Positions 52,201-61,350 are shown, counted from the first letter of the stretch. The stretch: 64,000 nt of DNA from Lingula anatina (GCF_001039355.2 NW_019775399.1:60001-124000); one strand, 5' to 3'. Notes: a model not told the origin generated them from the letters alone. Program-made: numbers and translations.

Positions 52201-52447
52201 ACGCACAAAGAGCGTCACGGACACTTATCATAATACCAATACCAGTGAATACACGGGTCGGTAATACAATACCATTTGCTCCCTGCCGCGGCGCTTGCCA
52301 TTGCCTTCCCTACTTTGGGATCTTTTTATCATCGAGCTGTGACCACCACAAACACGTAGCTTTACCGAATAAAACTATATCTCGAGTAAGATAGGGTGTT
52401 CTCTAAGATTCTTGTCATGAGAGTTCTGATATAATACTTACCTTCAT
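18499..52447 (-). CDS. SCHIP1: IQCJ-SCHIP1-type protein (IQ motifs plus schwannomin-interacting C-terminus), 772 aa
   Basis: Exons in transcript order: 52447-52442, 51644-51504, 51196-51158, 50313-50203, 49946-49882, 42928-42848, 42465-41346, 30062-29811, 28728-28570, 28324-28250, 24613-24508, 22919-22826, 18568-18499. All junctions are GT-AG and in phase; the total is 2319 bases. Features: IQ motif near residues 74-89 ([16 protein letters not shown]), second IQ motif near 147-158 ([12 protein letters not shown]), a long disordered acidic/Asn-Gln region (about 159-490), then the SCHIP1 block with [35 protein letters not shown] and a coiled coil with VDIEDLTR. Known SCHIP1 proteins bind merlin (NF2) and ankyrin, act at axon initial segments and in Hippo signalling. 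IQ motifs bind calmodulin. Whether this protein does the same is inference. Confidence 0.9.
18874..20969 (+). mobile_element. Degenerate Tc1/mariner-type transposon
   Basis: Ends are inverted copies: CAGACTTGACATTTgg at 18874 and its complement aaatgtcaagtctg ending 20969, flanked by TA on both sides. The body contains a broken transposase in + orientation. Inserted in the intron between the last two SCHIP1 coding exons, opposite to that gene. Confidence 0.8.
20260..20560 (+). pseudogene. Tc1-like transposase remnant (DDE domain)
   Basis: Recognisable pieces: [38 protein letters not shown], then a stop codon, then [13 protein letters not shown]. The known family has DDNARPH and NPIENLW at these places. 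Here the second catalytic Asp is Asn, and a stop codon interrupts the frame before the conserved Glu. Upstream parts (from about 19290) are too decayed to place exactly. Not functional. Confidence 0.8.
20970..22825 (-). other. SCHIP1 intron 12, right of the Tc1 element
   Basis: Contains (AT)n at 21239-21288, (CA)n at 21731-21773 and, at 22742-22803, a 29-base unit repeated twice (aaatacattccattaggt...). No exon seen. Confidence 0.6.
21239..21288. repeat. (AT)n microsatellite
   Basis: About 24 uninterrupted AT units. Confidence 0.95.
22826..22919 (-). CDS. SCHIP1: SCHIP1 exon 12 (coiled coil)
   Basis: Acceptor tgttacag, donor gtaaat, 94 bases, phase 1/2. Encodes [20 protein letters not shown] and [11 protein letters not shown], the most conserved stretch of the family ([16 protein letters not shown] in human). 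Confidence 0.94.
22985..23245. repeat. Palindromic-repeat family D, truncated copy
   Basis: Shares the left arm (ttttcaatggggaaaaatt) and the core gctaccactcaataggag with the copies at 49626-49868 and 58800-59046; the right arm is missing. Confidence 0.5.
24508..24613 (-). CDS. SCHIP1: SCHIP1 exon 11 (coiled coil)
   Basis: Acceptor ctttcag, donor gtaagtg, 106 bases, phase 0/1. Encodes [20 protein letters not shown], then SQIE; matches GQLQVIVNDLHSQIES. Two extra copies of the donor-like sequence follow within 60 bases. Confidence 0.92.
25262..25389 (+). repeat. Dispersed repeat family E, copy 1
   Basis: Shares the order tttctgaaaa-attgac-ttttta..cc..ttagttg...gatcaaattt..gattca.agtggacctttt with copies at 35881 and 54602, all in + orientation. 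Non-coding. Confidence 0.6.
25751..25799. repeat. (GT)n microsatellite
   Basis: Uninterrupted TG repeat in SCHIP1 intron 10. Confidence 0.95.
27287..27490. repeat. Tandem pair of ~100-bp units
   Basis: acaacagggcacacgagttt... and acaatagggcaaacaagtta... run in parallel to ttctgg(a/g)actgt..., period about 106 bases, roughly 80% alike. Confidence 0.65.
28250..28324 (-). CDS. SCHIP1: SCHIP1 exon 10
   Basis: Acceptor acttccag, donor gtaagt, 75 bases, phase 0/0. Encodes [20 protein letters not shown], matching [20 protein letters not shown] in the vertebrate protein. Confidence 0.92.
28570..28728 (-). CDS. SCHIP1: SCHIP1 exon 9
   Basis: Acceptor catttcag, donor gtaata, 159 bases, phase 0/0. 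Acidic start ([20 protein letters not shown]), then [20 protein letters not shown], which matches [20 protein letters not shown] of human SCHIP1. Confidence 0.92.
29811..30062 (-). CDS. SCHIP1: SCHIP1 exon 8 (start of conserved SCHIP1 block)
   Basis: Acceptor ctgttacag, donor gtatat, 252 bases, phase 0/0. Encodes [40 protein letters not shown] and an acidic tail. This matches the conserved SCHIP1 segment (ERESIRQKLALG ... [16 protein letters not shown]). Confidence 0.93.
30063..30344 (-). CDS. SCHIP1: Candidate alternative first exon extending SCHIP1 exon 8
   Basis: The frame of exon 8 stays open 94 codons upstream of its acceptor, beginning [20 protein letters not shown], with a second Met before [14 protein letters not shown]. 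The region is balanced in amino acids and contains several Cys. In human SCHIP1 short isoforms begin with alternative first exons spliced at this same boundary. No transcript evidence here, so tentative; a chance open frame is possible. Confidence 0.3.
32559..33000. repeat. Duplicated segment, copy 1, with an internal hairpin
   Basis: Reappears at 34971-35363. This copy contains an extra inverted duplication at about 32745-32830 (aagcttaacattgaaataaa against tttatttcaatgttaagctt) that copy 2 lacks. It ends in a T run and an N at 33037. Confidence 0.8.
33038..34970. other. Segment between duplicated copies; no gene seen
   Basis: Unrelated to the flanking repeat, starts directly after the N at 33037. 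Short open frames only. A GC-richer patch near 34850-34965 contains ccggaaaag, but no promoter can be claimed. Confidence 0.5.
34971..35363. repeat. Duplicated segment, copy 2
   Basis: High identity with 32559-33000, including the ends near gtggctgaaatgttttgtag and gagttaaaacaagagg. Separated from copy 1 by about 1.9 kb of unrelated sequence. Confidence 0.8.
35881..36272 (+). repeat. Directly repeated ~190-bp unit around a lone N (repeat family E)
   Basis: The sequence from the A run through tttctggat occurs at 35886-36077 and again at 36079-36272, nearly identical, separated by one N at 36078. Related to 25262-25389 and 54602-54770. Confidence 0.85.
37272..37690. mobile_element. Nested palindromic elements (family A interrupted by family B)
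   Basis: The left piece (tggccgatccacttgaatgc ... gatctatttgatgtctaaga) and right piece (agcagcaagctttttagtgg ... gccatatttgatc) match successive parts of the element at 61434-61608 in reverse. Between them lies a copy of the 56445-56642 element (ggggtaattaacta ... gatcaatctagggatgggaa). Confidence 0.6.
41346..42465 (-). CDS. SCHIP1: SCHIP1 exon 7, large low-complexity exon with IQ motif 2
   Basis: Acceptor taattcag, donor gtgagg, 1120 bases, phase 2/0. Starts with [10 protein letters not shown] (IQ motif; human IQCJ has a closely similar IQRAWREYLQ). Then acidic Ser/Thr-Glu sequence, a GQ/GH repeat block (about 42245-42310), a block of repeated ANQN-type units (about 41690-41800) and the closing helix [20 protein letters not shown]. 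Mostly disordered, likely a linker or phospho-regulated region. Confidence 0.9.
42848..42928 (-). CDS. SCHIP1: SCHIP1 exon 6
   Basis: Acceptor ttattgtag, donor gtaagt, 81 bases, phase 2/2. Encodes [20 protein letters not shown] and FEASAI, leading into IQ motif 2, whose core is split across the splice to the next exon. Confidence 0.85.
43149..43204. repeat. (GT)n microsatellite
   Basis: Long TG repeat followed by a short GC repeat. Confidence 0.95.
44038..44216. mobile_element. Divergent family A palindromic element
   Basis: cccgcggactaattagtctg near the left end and gatccgcggactggttagtc near the right, with atatggcg and gccatacttgatc inside. Degenerate relative of 61434-61608. Confidence 0.4.
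48540..48580 (-). CDS. SCHIP1: Candidate alternative SCHIP1 exon (alternative start or mutually exclusive exon)
   Basis: Acceptor-like ttttaatcag followed by ATG, then [13 protein letters not shown] and donor gtaagt. 41 bases, phase 0/2, the same entry and exit phase as the exon at 49946-49882. It could replace that exon, or its ATG could start a shorter protein that begins at this point and joins 42928 in frame. It cannot follow 49882 in frame (a TAG would appear). Confidence 0.45.
49278..49415. mobile_element. Family A palindromic element, partial
   Basis: Core cccacttgaatacttcccaa ... tatctattcagtgtctatta ... gtcatatttgaccctcggtc matches the reverse of 61434-61608. Ends gcctcattcag and ctgttcagaatgcagcc are degenerate inverted repeats. 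Confidence 0.6.
49626..49868. mobile_element. Family D palindromic MITE abutting a SCHIP1 splice donor
   Basis: Left arm cgataatggctcgatcattt and right arm aaatgatcgagccattatcg are perfect inverted copies, each flanked by TA (624-625, 869-870 of the 49-kb block), fitting a Tc1/mariner-type MITE. It ends 13 bases from the last base of exon 49946-49882. Confidence 0.75.
49882..49946 (-). CDS. SCHIP1: SCHIP1 exon 5
   Basis: Acceptor ctctacag, donor gtaagt, 65 bases, phase 0/2. Encodes a charged helix ([20 protein letters not shown]). A palindromic MITE ends only about 13 bases beyond the splice donor. Confidence 0.8.
50203..50313 (-). CDS. SCHIP1: SCHIP1 exon 4 with IQ motif 1
   Basis: Acceptor atttcag, donor gtagtg, 111 bases, phase 0/0. 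Encodes [20 protein letters not shown] followed by [17 protein letters not shown]. The IQxxxRGxxxR pattern is a complete calmodulin-type IQ motif. A decayed partial copy of this exon lies just upstream (50611-50710). Confidence 0.88.
50350..50465. mobile_element. 116-bp foldback element
   Basis: agatacaatacgagtcgccg ... reads back as ...cggcgacgagtgttgtatct, arms of about 48 bases with a few mismatches around a short gcgagcagcaggcgag centre. Sits between the true IQ exon and its decayed copy. Confidence 0.75.
50611..50710 (-). pseudogene. Decayed partial copy of SCHIP1 exon 4
   Basis: Minus-strand sequence keeps the acceptor atttcag and 12 codons reading [12 protein letters not shown], against [12 protein letters not shown] in the real exon. 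It then jumps to sequence matching the intron beyond the donor. The IQ core and donor are deleted, so it cannot encode an IQ motif. Confidence 0.75.
51158..51196 (-). CDS. SCHIP1: SCHIP1 exon 3 (39-base microexon)
   Basis: Acceptor atttcag, donor gtaggt, 13 codons ([13 protein letters not shown]), phase 0/0. Because it is symmetrical, skipping it would keep the frame; a possible cassette exon. Confidence 0.65.
51197..51503 (-). other. SCHIP1 intron 2
   Basis: 307 bases, AT-rich, nothing notable. Confidence 0.6.
51504..51644 (-). CDS. SCHIP1: SCHIP1 exon 2
   Basis: Acceptor tttctag, donor gtaatg, 141 bases, phase 0/0. Encodes [20 protein letters not shown], then an Asp/Arg-rich helix-like stretch ([18 protein letters not shown]). 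No known domain; N-terminal lead to the IQ motif. Confidence 0.75.
51645..52441 (-). other. SCHIP1 intron 1
   Basis: About 800 bases without coding signal. The start is the gtaagt donor at 52441. Confidence 0.55.
52442..52447 (-). CDS. SCHIP1: SCHIP1 first coding exon (ATG AAG)
   Basis: On the minus strand ATGAAG is followed directly by the strong donor gtaagt. Only two codons are coding; upstream is 5' UTR. The start was chosen because it joins the exon at 51644 in frame ([12 protein letters not shown]) and no other ATG with a good donor is seen nearby. Met codons in the next exon are alternatives. Confidence 0.6.
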
Positions 52448-53280
52448 GTAATCATACGCAACTTATTGAAGTATTTTTCCCCCGAACGGCAATTTCTGAC
52501 GTACTGCAGAGTCTAAATGCAGATGTAATTCCGTAATTTGTCTTTCGTTTCGCCTATATCCTTCAAAAGGTAAAGTTTCTTAATTATATTTTTAACATTC
52601 ATCAAATAAGTTATAATATTTTCAGTCAATCAAAATTTCATTTTGTGTCTGTTTATGCAAACAAAAAAGAATATTGCACTGTAAATATATCCAAAACTAA
52701 AGCGTCTGCTGTTCCATGAACCTCCCCGACGACACAAAGTAGGTCAAGCCGCTGGTGACAGCCGAGCGACACTCTTAACCAGTTGCACAGTTGACAGCGT
52801 CCCAGGCAGAATGACACTGTTAAGGTAGAAGACCGGTCACTTGACGGTGGGAAAAGAGCTGATTTCAAGTCCATGTTGTGACGCTTAGTATCGAGGGGAG
52901 AGAAGGAACAGCAAAATATCGTATTAGATTCCATTTTAATACGGTGAACTAGTTACATGAGTTGTATACTACCTGGCCTGGCCTGTTGTAAATGTGATTT
53001 TCATATTTTGCTGCAAACGTTAGCCGGGCGCATTAAGCACGTAGTTTGCTTAATCACACTGCTATTTTTACACTCATTACAGGCGGTGATTCGCCTTCTA
53101 TGAATAGCTCGAGGGCTCCAATTAGGTATATTTTGCGAGGAGGCATGTTTTGACAAGTGATAGAACTCTTGTTGGAAGAGCGGCGTTTGGACGTTGAAGT
53201 GCTATGGACATGATGAAGATGTTATGATGGAGGTTAAATTATAACACAGGGATTGTTTTTATATTATAATTACCGTGGAA
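52448..53280. promoter_or_regulatory. Divergent intergenic region between SCHIP1 and PRKX-like gene
   Basis: 833 bases between the two start codons, transcribed outward on opposite strands; it must contain both 5' UTRs and probably both promoters. It is locally GC-richer around 52690-52860 than the introns. No TATA box or CpG island is claimed. Confidence 0.55.
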
Positions 53281-53404
53281 ATGGCGTCTGCGAAAGTAAA
53301 GGGCAAGCTTAAAAAGACTGGTTCTATAAAACGGAAAGAACCGCCGCCCTCAGAAGAGGATAGCAAATACAAACTGGCCGAGTTTGAGTTGCTTTCTACA
53401 CTAG
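53281..53404 (+). CDS. PRKX: PRKX-like exon 1
   Basis: ATG at 53281; basic N-terminus [20 protein letters not shown], then [12 protein letters not shown]. Donor gtgagc, phase 1. The GTG codon two codons earlier is in frame but not expected as a start. A CT/CA microsatellite (53412-53465) begins 8 bases into the intron. Confidence 0.85.
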
Positions 53405-53428
53405 GTGAGCGTCTCTCCCTCTCTCTCG

Positions 53429-53465
<37 letters not shown>

Positions 53466-54813
53466 CATAATGGCAACGAACTGCACAGAAATGATTCACA
53501 AGTCCTGGAAAAGAATTTCACACAGGTGAAAAGCTTTAAATACCCAGTTATTGCATGTAGCTGGGATTAAGGTGTGCTCTAATAAACAACATTTGACTGT
53601 ACAGAATCTTAAAGCCCTCCTGGGTAATTACCCCTGCCACAATGGATAGGCACAGGTATTCACGAGATGGAGAGAAAGATACATTGCTAAATATAGATGA
53701 GCTGTGTTTGGGAAAGATCCTGCTGACATGCTTGGCTTCACTATAATTTATAAAATGTAGTGTACCTTATCTGGTAGTTTGGCTAGCCACAATAAGTGGA
53801 TGTTATTAATTGAAGTGAAATTTAACTTAAATGGTCACCTTTATTTACAAGTGAATTATACATGTATTTCTTAGAATAATTAGAAAGTACTCAGAATTGT
53901 TTTCTTCGTACTACTACTAGTATTAGCCCCCCCCCCCCAAAAAAAATTAATTAATTAAACAAAAGCAAACAAAATCTGCATAAATTTACATAATCCCTCA
54001 TATATGTATCTCAACATACACAGCTTTTCCCCTTTACATTTCACAAAGTAAAATATTTAATGTTGGGAAATGACACGTTTTCAGGAAATGGTACAAAACA
54101 GTGATTCAATGAGACTGATTAGCCTCTAAGAGCAGTGTGCAAATTTATGTTGCAAACAGCCATCATCACCAGAGTAAAAACCAAGGATCTTGTTTTTTTG
54201 GAAACTTGATCCACATCAGGGGGTATACAGGCAGTGAGGGGTGTCATTACACTATAGTTAGGACATTGCCATGTCACTTAACAATGGGGATCAGTTTGGT
54301 GACCTTTATGGGGGCCGGGTTTTATGACCTTTTGTCGACTTGTGACACATGACGGCTGACTGACCACCATGACTGTGACATGTGACTGTGACATGTGATA
54401 TAGTAAAGAGACCTTGCTAGTATGTAAGGTTCATTAATGTCCCGCTTTTATGTTATTAGTACTTGTTTTAATGGAGACTTCTGTGACTTCATTTTAAAAT
54501 GTTTGCTTGTTAATATACAGTACATGTACTGGATACTGGTATATGTACCAGCGCACAGTGTTTATTGTTTACTAGCACAGGCCTGTAGCCAGCAATTTCA
54601 GTTTTTTTTCTGGGAAAGTGGACTTTTCTACCCCTTAGTTGACCCAAGTTGAAAAATGACAATGAAGCTAGATCAAATTTTGAAGAAGCAGAGCAGGCAT
54701 TTTTTGACTAAAAAGACAGTTATTTTTAACCCTCCACCCCCACCCTTGCAGACACTATGCTTAGGACCTGATTTATTTTTTTATTGTTTTTTTGTCATCT
54801 CTTAAATCAAATC

Positions 54814-54884
<71 letters not shown>

Positions 54885-57097
54885 GTTGCCACATGTAAAA
54901 ATATGAAGCTATGGTATAACTCTGGATGAGAACCATCTGAGTAGACAGAGAAGTTCACACCTAATAATAACTTTGAACTTAGACCTTTTACAGCTGGATA
55001 TAGCACACCACACCTCCAGTGGTAGAAACTGCTGTATCCTATGAACTGAGACCTTCACGTTAATAAAACCTGCTTTTGTTACTCTTATCTACAATTTTTT
55101 CAACTTATTTCTTTCACTGTTCTGCTTAAAATTTGACCAAATAATGGCAAGGTTGTGGAAAACATTTTTGTTTGTTTTCTTTCTTGGCCAAAAATGAATT
55201 ATTATCTGTGAATGACTTACTGTACTGGTGTGATTTGTTCAACCTAAATACAGCACGCAGAATATATGGTTTGCACCTGATCTGAGCTATATGGCAAAGA
55301 TGCACTCATGCAATATCGTTTAATTTAAGGGTCCATTATCAATGTATTTTGTGGACCAGGCTGATTACCATAAACTCCATGAGTAACTCCATGGGGACTC
55401 GTTTTTTTTTTTTTTTAGTTAGATTTACAGACTAACACACCTCCTCCTGGCATTGAGTAGAACATAGAAAACCTGGTGATTATATGAGACTATGTTAGCT
55501 AAGTCAACAAAATTCATTGTCAACTGTCCCTTAAGGTGTCATACAGTGTTGTAACAGACTAATTTTGTATTTTACACACAAACAGATTAATATATTTAGT
55601 AATCCTGCGGTGTCTGTATCATAAACATAGACATGATTATACATATATATATCCCTCTAGCATACAACTCCGACAACAACTGGTTTTCCATAAGGATAGC
55701 CCGTCAATTTCCCTGAGGCCTTTCCATCGTGCCTTTGTGGCTATGTAACAAGGGGCATCTCTTTGTTGAACAATATATTAACAATGATATACAAAAAGGG
55801 ATATTGTTATTTGATGAGAGATTGATGTGCCCGCCATGAGCTATCTAATCAGATATGCATCACATTAACCCTTTTTTTGTTTTTGTAGATGTGTTAACAA
55901 TCAACTGCTGGGTCAAAATGTTAAGTTGATCTTAATGTGATGGTTTTAAGTCATGATAAAGCTCGGAAATAATAGAAGTCTATGAATTAAGAATGGCTAT
56001 CAGAGATAAACCAGGCTTTAAAGAAAAATCTCTCAATATTTATTATGTAGCCAGACATTTATTCAATGTTGTTTTTTATTTGAGGAAGGGGGGGGGGGGG
56101 GGGGCTCGGCAGGCATCAGAAATAAAAGAAAACACAAAAAAATTATTTGATTTTGTGTTAAAATCTCATGCCTCTCAGTAGCAAAGTGATTAGCCGAGGA
56201 TCTGGTATATATTCATATCACTACCTGACAGTACTCAGCCTACACCAGGTTATGGTAATTTACATATAGATATATTTCTGAACACATGCTCCATCACTTG
56301 GGCCTGGCTGTGGTATGTTTAGAGTATAATTAACCTGGGGTTAATGGTGATGTTTCAGCTGGTCTACTGTGTGTGTGGGGGGTGTGTACTGAACCAGGCT
56401 GTGACCCCGTTATATCTGTTTGGTACATGAAGCTGGTTTTTTAAGATCCCATTTCCATACCTAGATGCATCTAGCAGGATCGACCCATCTCCGAGGCTAC
56501 TGAAGCTGTTAAGGGGTAATTAACTAGCAGCTTCAGTAGACGTGTGAGACATCAGAGCTGCTTAATCTGAATATAATTTAGCCAGAATCCCCTCAAAGAT
56601 AGATCGATCCTGCTAGATCGATCTAGGTATGGGAATGGGGTCTAAGGGACTGTTCACAAAGAGTTTTATCAAACCTAGCTAATATGCATTTATTCTATGG
56701 GGACTCTTGCTGAATGCAGTCAGAATAACACGTTGCCTTCTGGTGTTGAGTAAAATACAAAAATGTTGGTGAGTACACAGGTACATTGGAAACAGAAGGA
56801 GGCATGTTAGTCTGTTTATGTGATAGCATTAAGCAAGAATCCCTGTGGAGTAACAGTGTAGTTCTCACTAATTTGCACTGTCCCTTCGAAACACACTTTG
56901 TAGAGAGAAGGGCTAGCTGTGTACAGGAATACCAGAAATGGGCAGTGTATTATGCAATGTCATCTTCTGTTATGTTGATGTATTGTTGGAGTTTATTGAA
57001 CTGAAGTTCTGGCACTGGTTTCTCTCCTTTATGTCCAGGCTAACCTTGTGTGTTACTCCATGCTTGCTCAGCTCTCTCTCTCTCTCTCTCTCTCTAC

Positions 57098-57128
<31 letters not shown>

Positions 57129-57129
57129 C

Positions 57130-57169
<40 letters not shown>

Positions 57170-60100
57170 CCCTCCCTCTCTCTCTCTCTCTCAATTTATA
57201 TAGATCCCACTTTAGATCCAGTGTGAGATACATAGAACTCTGTGATTAAAGACAGACAGAGGAAAACTCACCTGGGCATCTTGATGTGCATTGCTCACTG
57301 AGTCACAGTCCAAAAATACACCAGACCAGGTGAATTCTGTTTGTTCAGATTCAGTGGGAGTGAAAGGCAGGGTGCCCTCTTGGTATCCAGGAATACCTAC
57401 ATCTTGTCAGTTTATATACTTGTATATGGTATATATAGGAGTATATCAGGCTAAATGTGTTGTGCCATATACTCTATCACATTGCAAGCATCCTCACACA
57501 CAAACATGCAGATTGAAAGTTCAACAGAAATATAACATAACCCAATAGTTATATGGTTGTAAATGGTTGTATAAGGTTGGTTTCACAAAGCCACATGTGT
57601 CTATCTTAAAATGATGCACTGTGTCATTTGCATATATTTTAAATGAAGATTTAAGTAAATAGAAAATTATCTTAGGGATAAAAAATTACTGTATCTTTGT
57701 AACTTGACTTGCTGCTGTTGCTGTCTGTTTTATTTGGATATTCAGCAAAAAGTGCTCTGCACATGTAGGTTTTTATCTTAGTGATGCTGATTTATTGATA
57801 CAGGGATTATCGGATATATAAAGAGTGTCTGACCAGTAAGATAATAATGCAAATGCATGGATGTACAAAATGTGTGGTGAGAAATCTTCTATGGATTCAG
57901 GAAATAAAATGATTTCATAGGAATGCAGCAAACAAGGAATATGACAGCAACAAAATCATGATAATTATGAAAGAAAGGCAGCATTGTTTTGTAATGATTG
58001 ACCCATTTGGTAAAACTTATTTTCTTAACATTTGCAAATGTCCATTTTTCTCACATATGAAATTTAATTTAGGCGTATAAACACCATTCCCCAAAACAGT
58101 CTTTAAAATTTTGCATTTCTTTCTCGAAGCACCTGGCTGTGCATAGAACTGTTTTCAGTTGTTTCCATCTAACAACTTTGTTTACGTGAGCACGTTCCTG
58201 AAACATGCGAGAACATGCGATAAACACGACACTGACTCATGACAAAATGTTTCTTTTTATCCAACAGTGGTGGTCCTTGAGCTCTGGTGCAGTGAACTGA
58301 TTCTATTCACAAATCTTTAAAAACCATTCTTTTTCATCACCCATATTGTTCCCCTGAAAGAACTCCACTTTCTAAAACCCAGCTGGGCTTACCATTCATA
58401 CCATTATTGACACGCTTCAAAATAAATTTTTGTTTGGTGGTGAAAAGAGGTTTATAATAACACCATGTTTCGAGTTACCTGACGTGCTATTCAGTGAGTG
58501 TAATACAATTCACTATGAAATCTGGCCCAGTAACATTACAGTATATTGCACAACATGCTCATTCCTAATACAGTATTATCAGCTCTGTCAAACGCACAAG
58601 TCAACCCCTTTGGCAAGTAATAGATGATGCCCCTTCACCATCCTTTGTGCATGCATTACTTATCAACTATGGCTGACTACATGTACATAGTGCCGCTGGC
58701 TATTTTGTACAGGTCTTGTTGCGCTAATGAACACCTGGGTGTCTTAGTAAGAGTTCATTTTTCTAAGATTCCCTACAAGCAGAACAAATGTGGAATCTAC
58801 GGTAATGACTTGATCTTTTTCAATGGGAAAAATTGTGAATTTTAGAGACACTGTACATTTTTTCAGTTTATAAGGTCTTTTAAGTTAGAACATTCCTACT
58901 GAGTGATGGTATCAAAACTAAAATGCAGGTGACCTTAAAGTTCTATTCTATACAGAAGAAACACCACAAATGCTACAAAGAAATATATAATTCATGCCTC
59001 TGAAAAATTGGTAAATTTTCCCCATTGAAAAGATTGAGTCATTATGTTTTGTCTTATGTCTGCATGCTGTATGTTACAGTATTTATGTATCTATATGTTT
59101 ATTTATGTTAACCCAGCCTATACCTAACTTAAATGTAAAGGTTTTTTATTATCAGCCTTCACAACCAGTTGGTCAACCCACTTCAAAGCTTGCCACATAA
59201 TCCCCTAACAGACTCTGAATAGATTCCTTGAAGGGATTTCGCGGCTTGCTGTCAGCCGAGCTTTCAATATTTGATCCACTGACTAGCTAGTCCATGGCTC
59301 AACTGGTTGTGAATGCTGTCTGAATTCTTCTGTGCGGTAATGGCTGTGGTGCCCATGGCTGTCAGAGCTTCCTGTGTGCACTTTGCCTGTCAGCAACTCT
59401 GGTACATGTGTATATCAGGAGAAAAAACAACAACAAAACATCGAATATGTGGTGAAAGATTACTAAATCTATGGTTGGACATTAGAATGTGTGGTCTTTT
59501 CTGACTATAGGCCTGTTCTAGAAAACAGAATGGACATGTTGCTAAGCACTTCATCATAATTAAAGCTGATGTTTCATAAGTTTAGTCTTACTATTTGAAT
59601 ATATCTTGCTAAAAAAAGAAATACTAGTACTTGTCATGTCTTATTAGGCCCCTCTGTGTTTTTATAACACTGAGCTACAGACTTGATGGAATGAAGGAGT
59701 TAGGGACCGTTCATATGAAAAATCTATTTTCTAAAAATCTATTTTCTATTCGCGGTATCTTAATTGTGATCACGGTCTGTGCCCTGAATACCCCGCGGCG
59801 TAATTACTGGCAGCGCGACCCAGTTACTTCCAAAGCTGTAATTAATTCTCGACTGCCCTCGGAGTGATCACAAGATACCGCGAATAGAAAATAGATTTTT
59901 AGAAAAAAGTTTTTTCATATGAACGGTCCCTTATTTTGTTGTATGTGAGCAACAGCACGATCCAGAATTGGTGTTTTAAAGTTGTTTATATAATGGTGTT
60001 TTTGTTAATGTTGCAGCCCCAAATGTAATCTTGACAAGTTGCCATTTTCCCTGTTTTAATTACTAGACTGTTTGGATTTTTTAAAGGGGTGGGAAATATT

Positions 60101-61350
60101 GACACAAAATACCTCATCAGAACTGATCTTGAACTCTTTTTGGTATTTTGATATTAATTTATTTTGATTTTTATGGATATTTAAATTATAATGTTTTTGG
60201 TTTTTATATAAGATTTTTCATATTATTATAATATATTTAATTAATATAATGTGAGCTGAACTCGTTCACATTGTCCTGTCCTACAAAAGACATTGAGCGT
60301 TGATAGTCATCTTCCCTTTTTTCCAAGTCTGAACAGAATTCACATCTCAGTCTGATCTCTATTTTTGACAACTACAGTTTCATTGTTATGATAATTGCAT
60401 GTTTAGGGTCTGTATAATAGAGTTAATCAGTGAATCTCAGTAATCGCTTTATTTCTGCACAAAAATATCACCTCTTCAGATCTTCACATCTTAGCTGAGA
60501 GTTTGTAAACATTTAACGTTTATTTTGTAGACATACTTTTACAAAAGCCAGACACACCGTTTCACCTTTGTACTTGAAAGAGAATATTGTATCGATGATT
60601 CTGTTTACTCAGTGCTTGGGTATTGATTTTCCTCACTTTAGGTATTGATCAGTTACATTAGTTCCACAATGAACACATTAATCATATTCACATAATAGTT
60701 GCCTTATGTAATCTTATTTAGTATTTGCCTCGCATGGGCTATTTTAGTTCAGTGGTATTCAGCAGGGAGAGAGCTGGTGGTGGTTTTTACAGGGCAGCAG
60801 AAGGGGGTGGGGGTCTTCATTTTTTCAGGCCAAGTAACAGGGGCAGGTTCGAGGTGGGGGGGGGGGGGTAAATAAACAATCTTTATAGTTGAGCAAGGAC
60901 TCCTCTAAACTGTTTGACCTAGGTTTATGAGCACACTTATTTTGCAATAAAATGATCCACTAAAAAAAAGGAAGAAATTAAGTAAGAAATTGCTGTCTGT
61001 AGGCCTAAATATACATGTGAATACATGAAAATAATGCTATTATGCATATTGCAGGTGGCTAATCATGTGTTCATGTTGTGATAAATATAACTACACCAAT
61101 ACTAGTATATATACAATATACAAGGAGTATTTCTTAATCTTTTTATAGTCTTTTCTCCTTTTTTGAAACCTAGTATTATAATAATGATAAAGTACATGTA
61201 CCTATTTATTGCTTGATGAAACTATACTGACAAATGGAAAACCTTGCATAGGTGTTTTAAGATACATTGACATTTATTACTGGGAATGTTTTTGTTAATC
61301 ACAGCATTGCATATGGCTGTATGGCACAGCAGTGCATGCAATTAACATGA

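Noticed and set aside
52653-52934. 93-codon minus-strand frame upstream of the SCHIP1 start
   Set aside because: No donor in phase with the next coding exon was found; more likely 5' UTR or promoter sequence.
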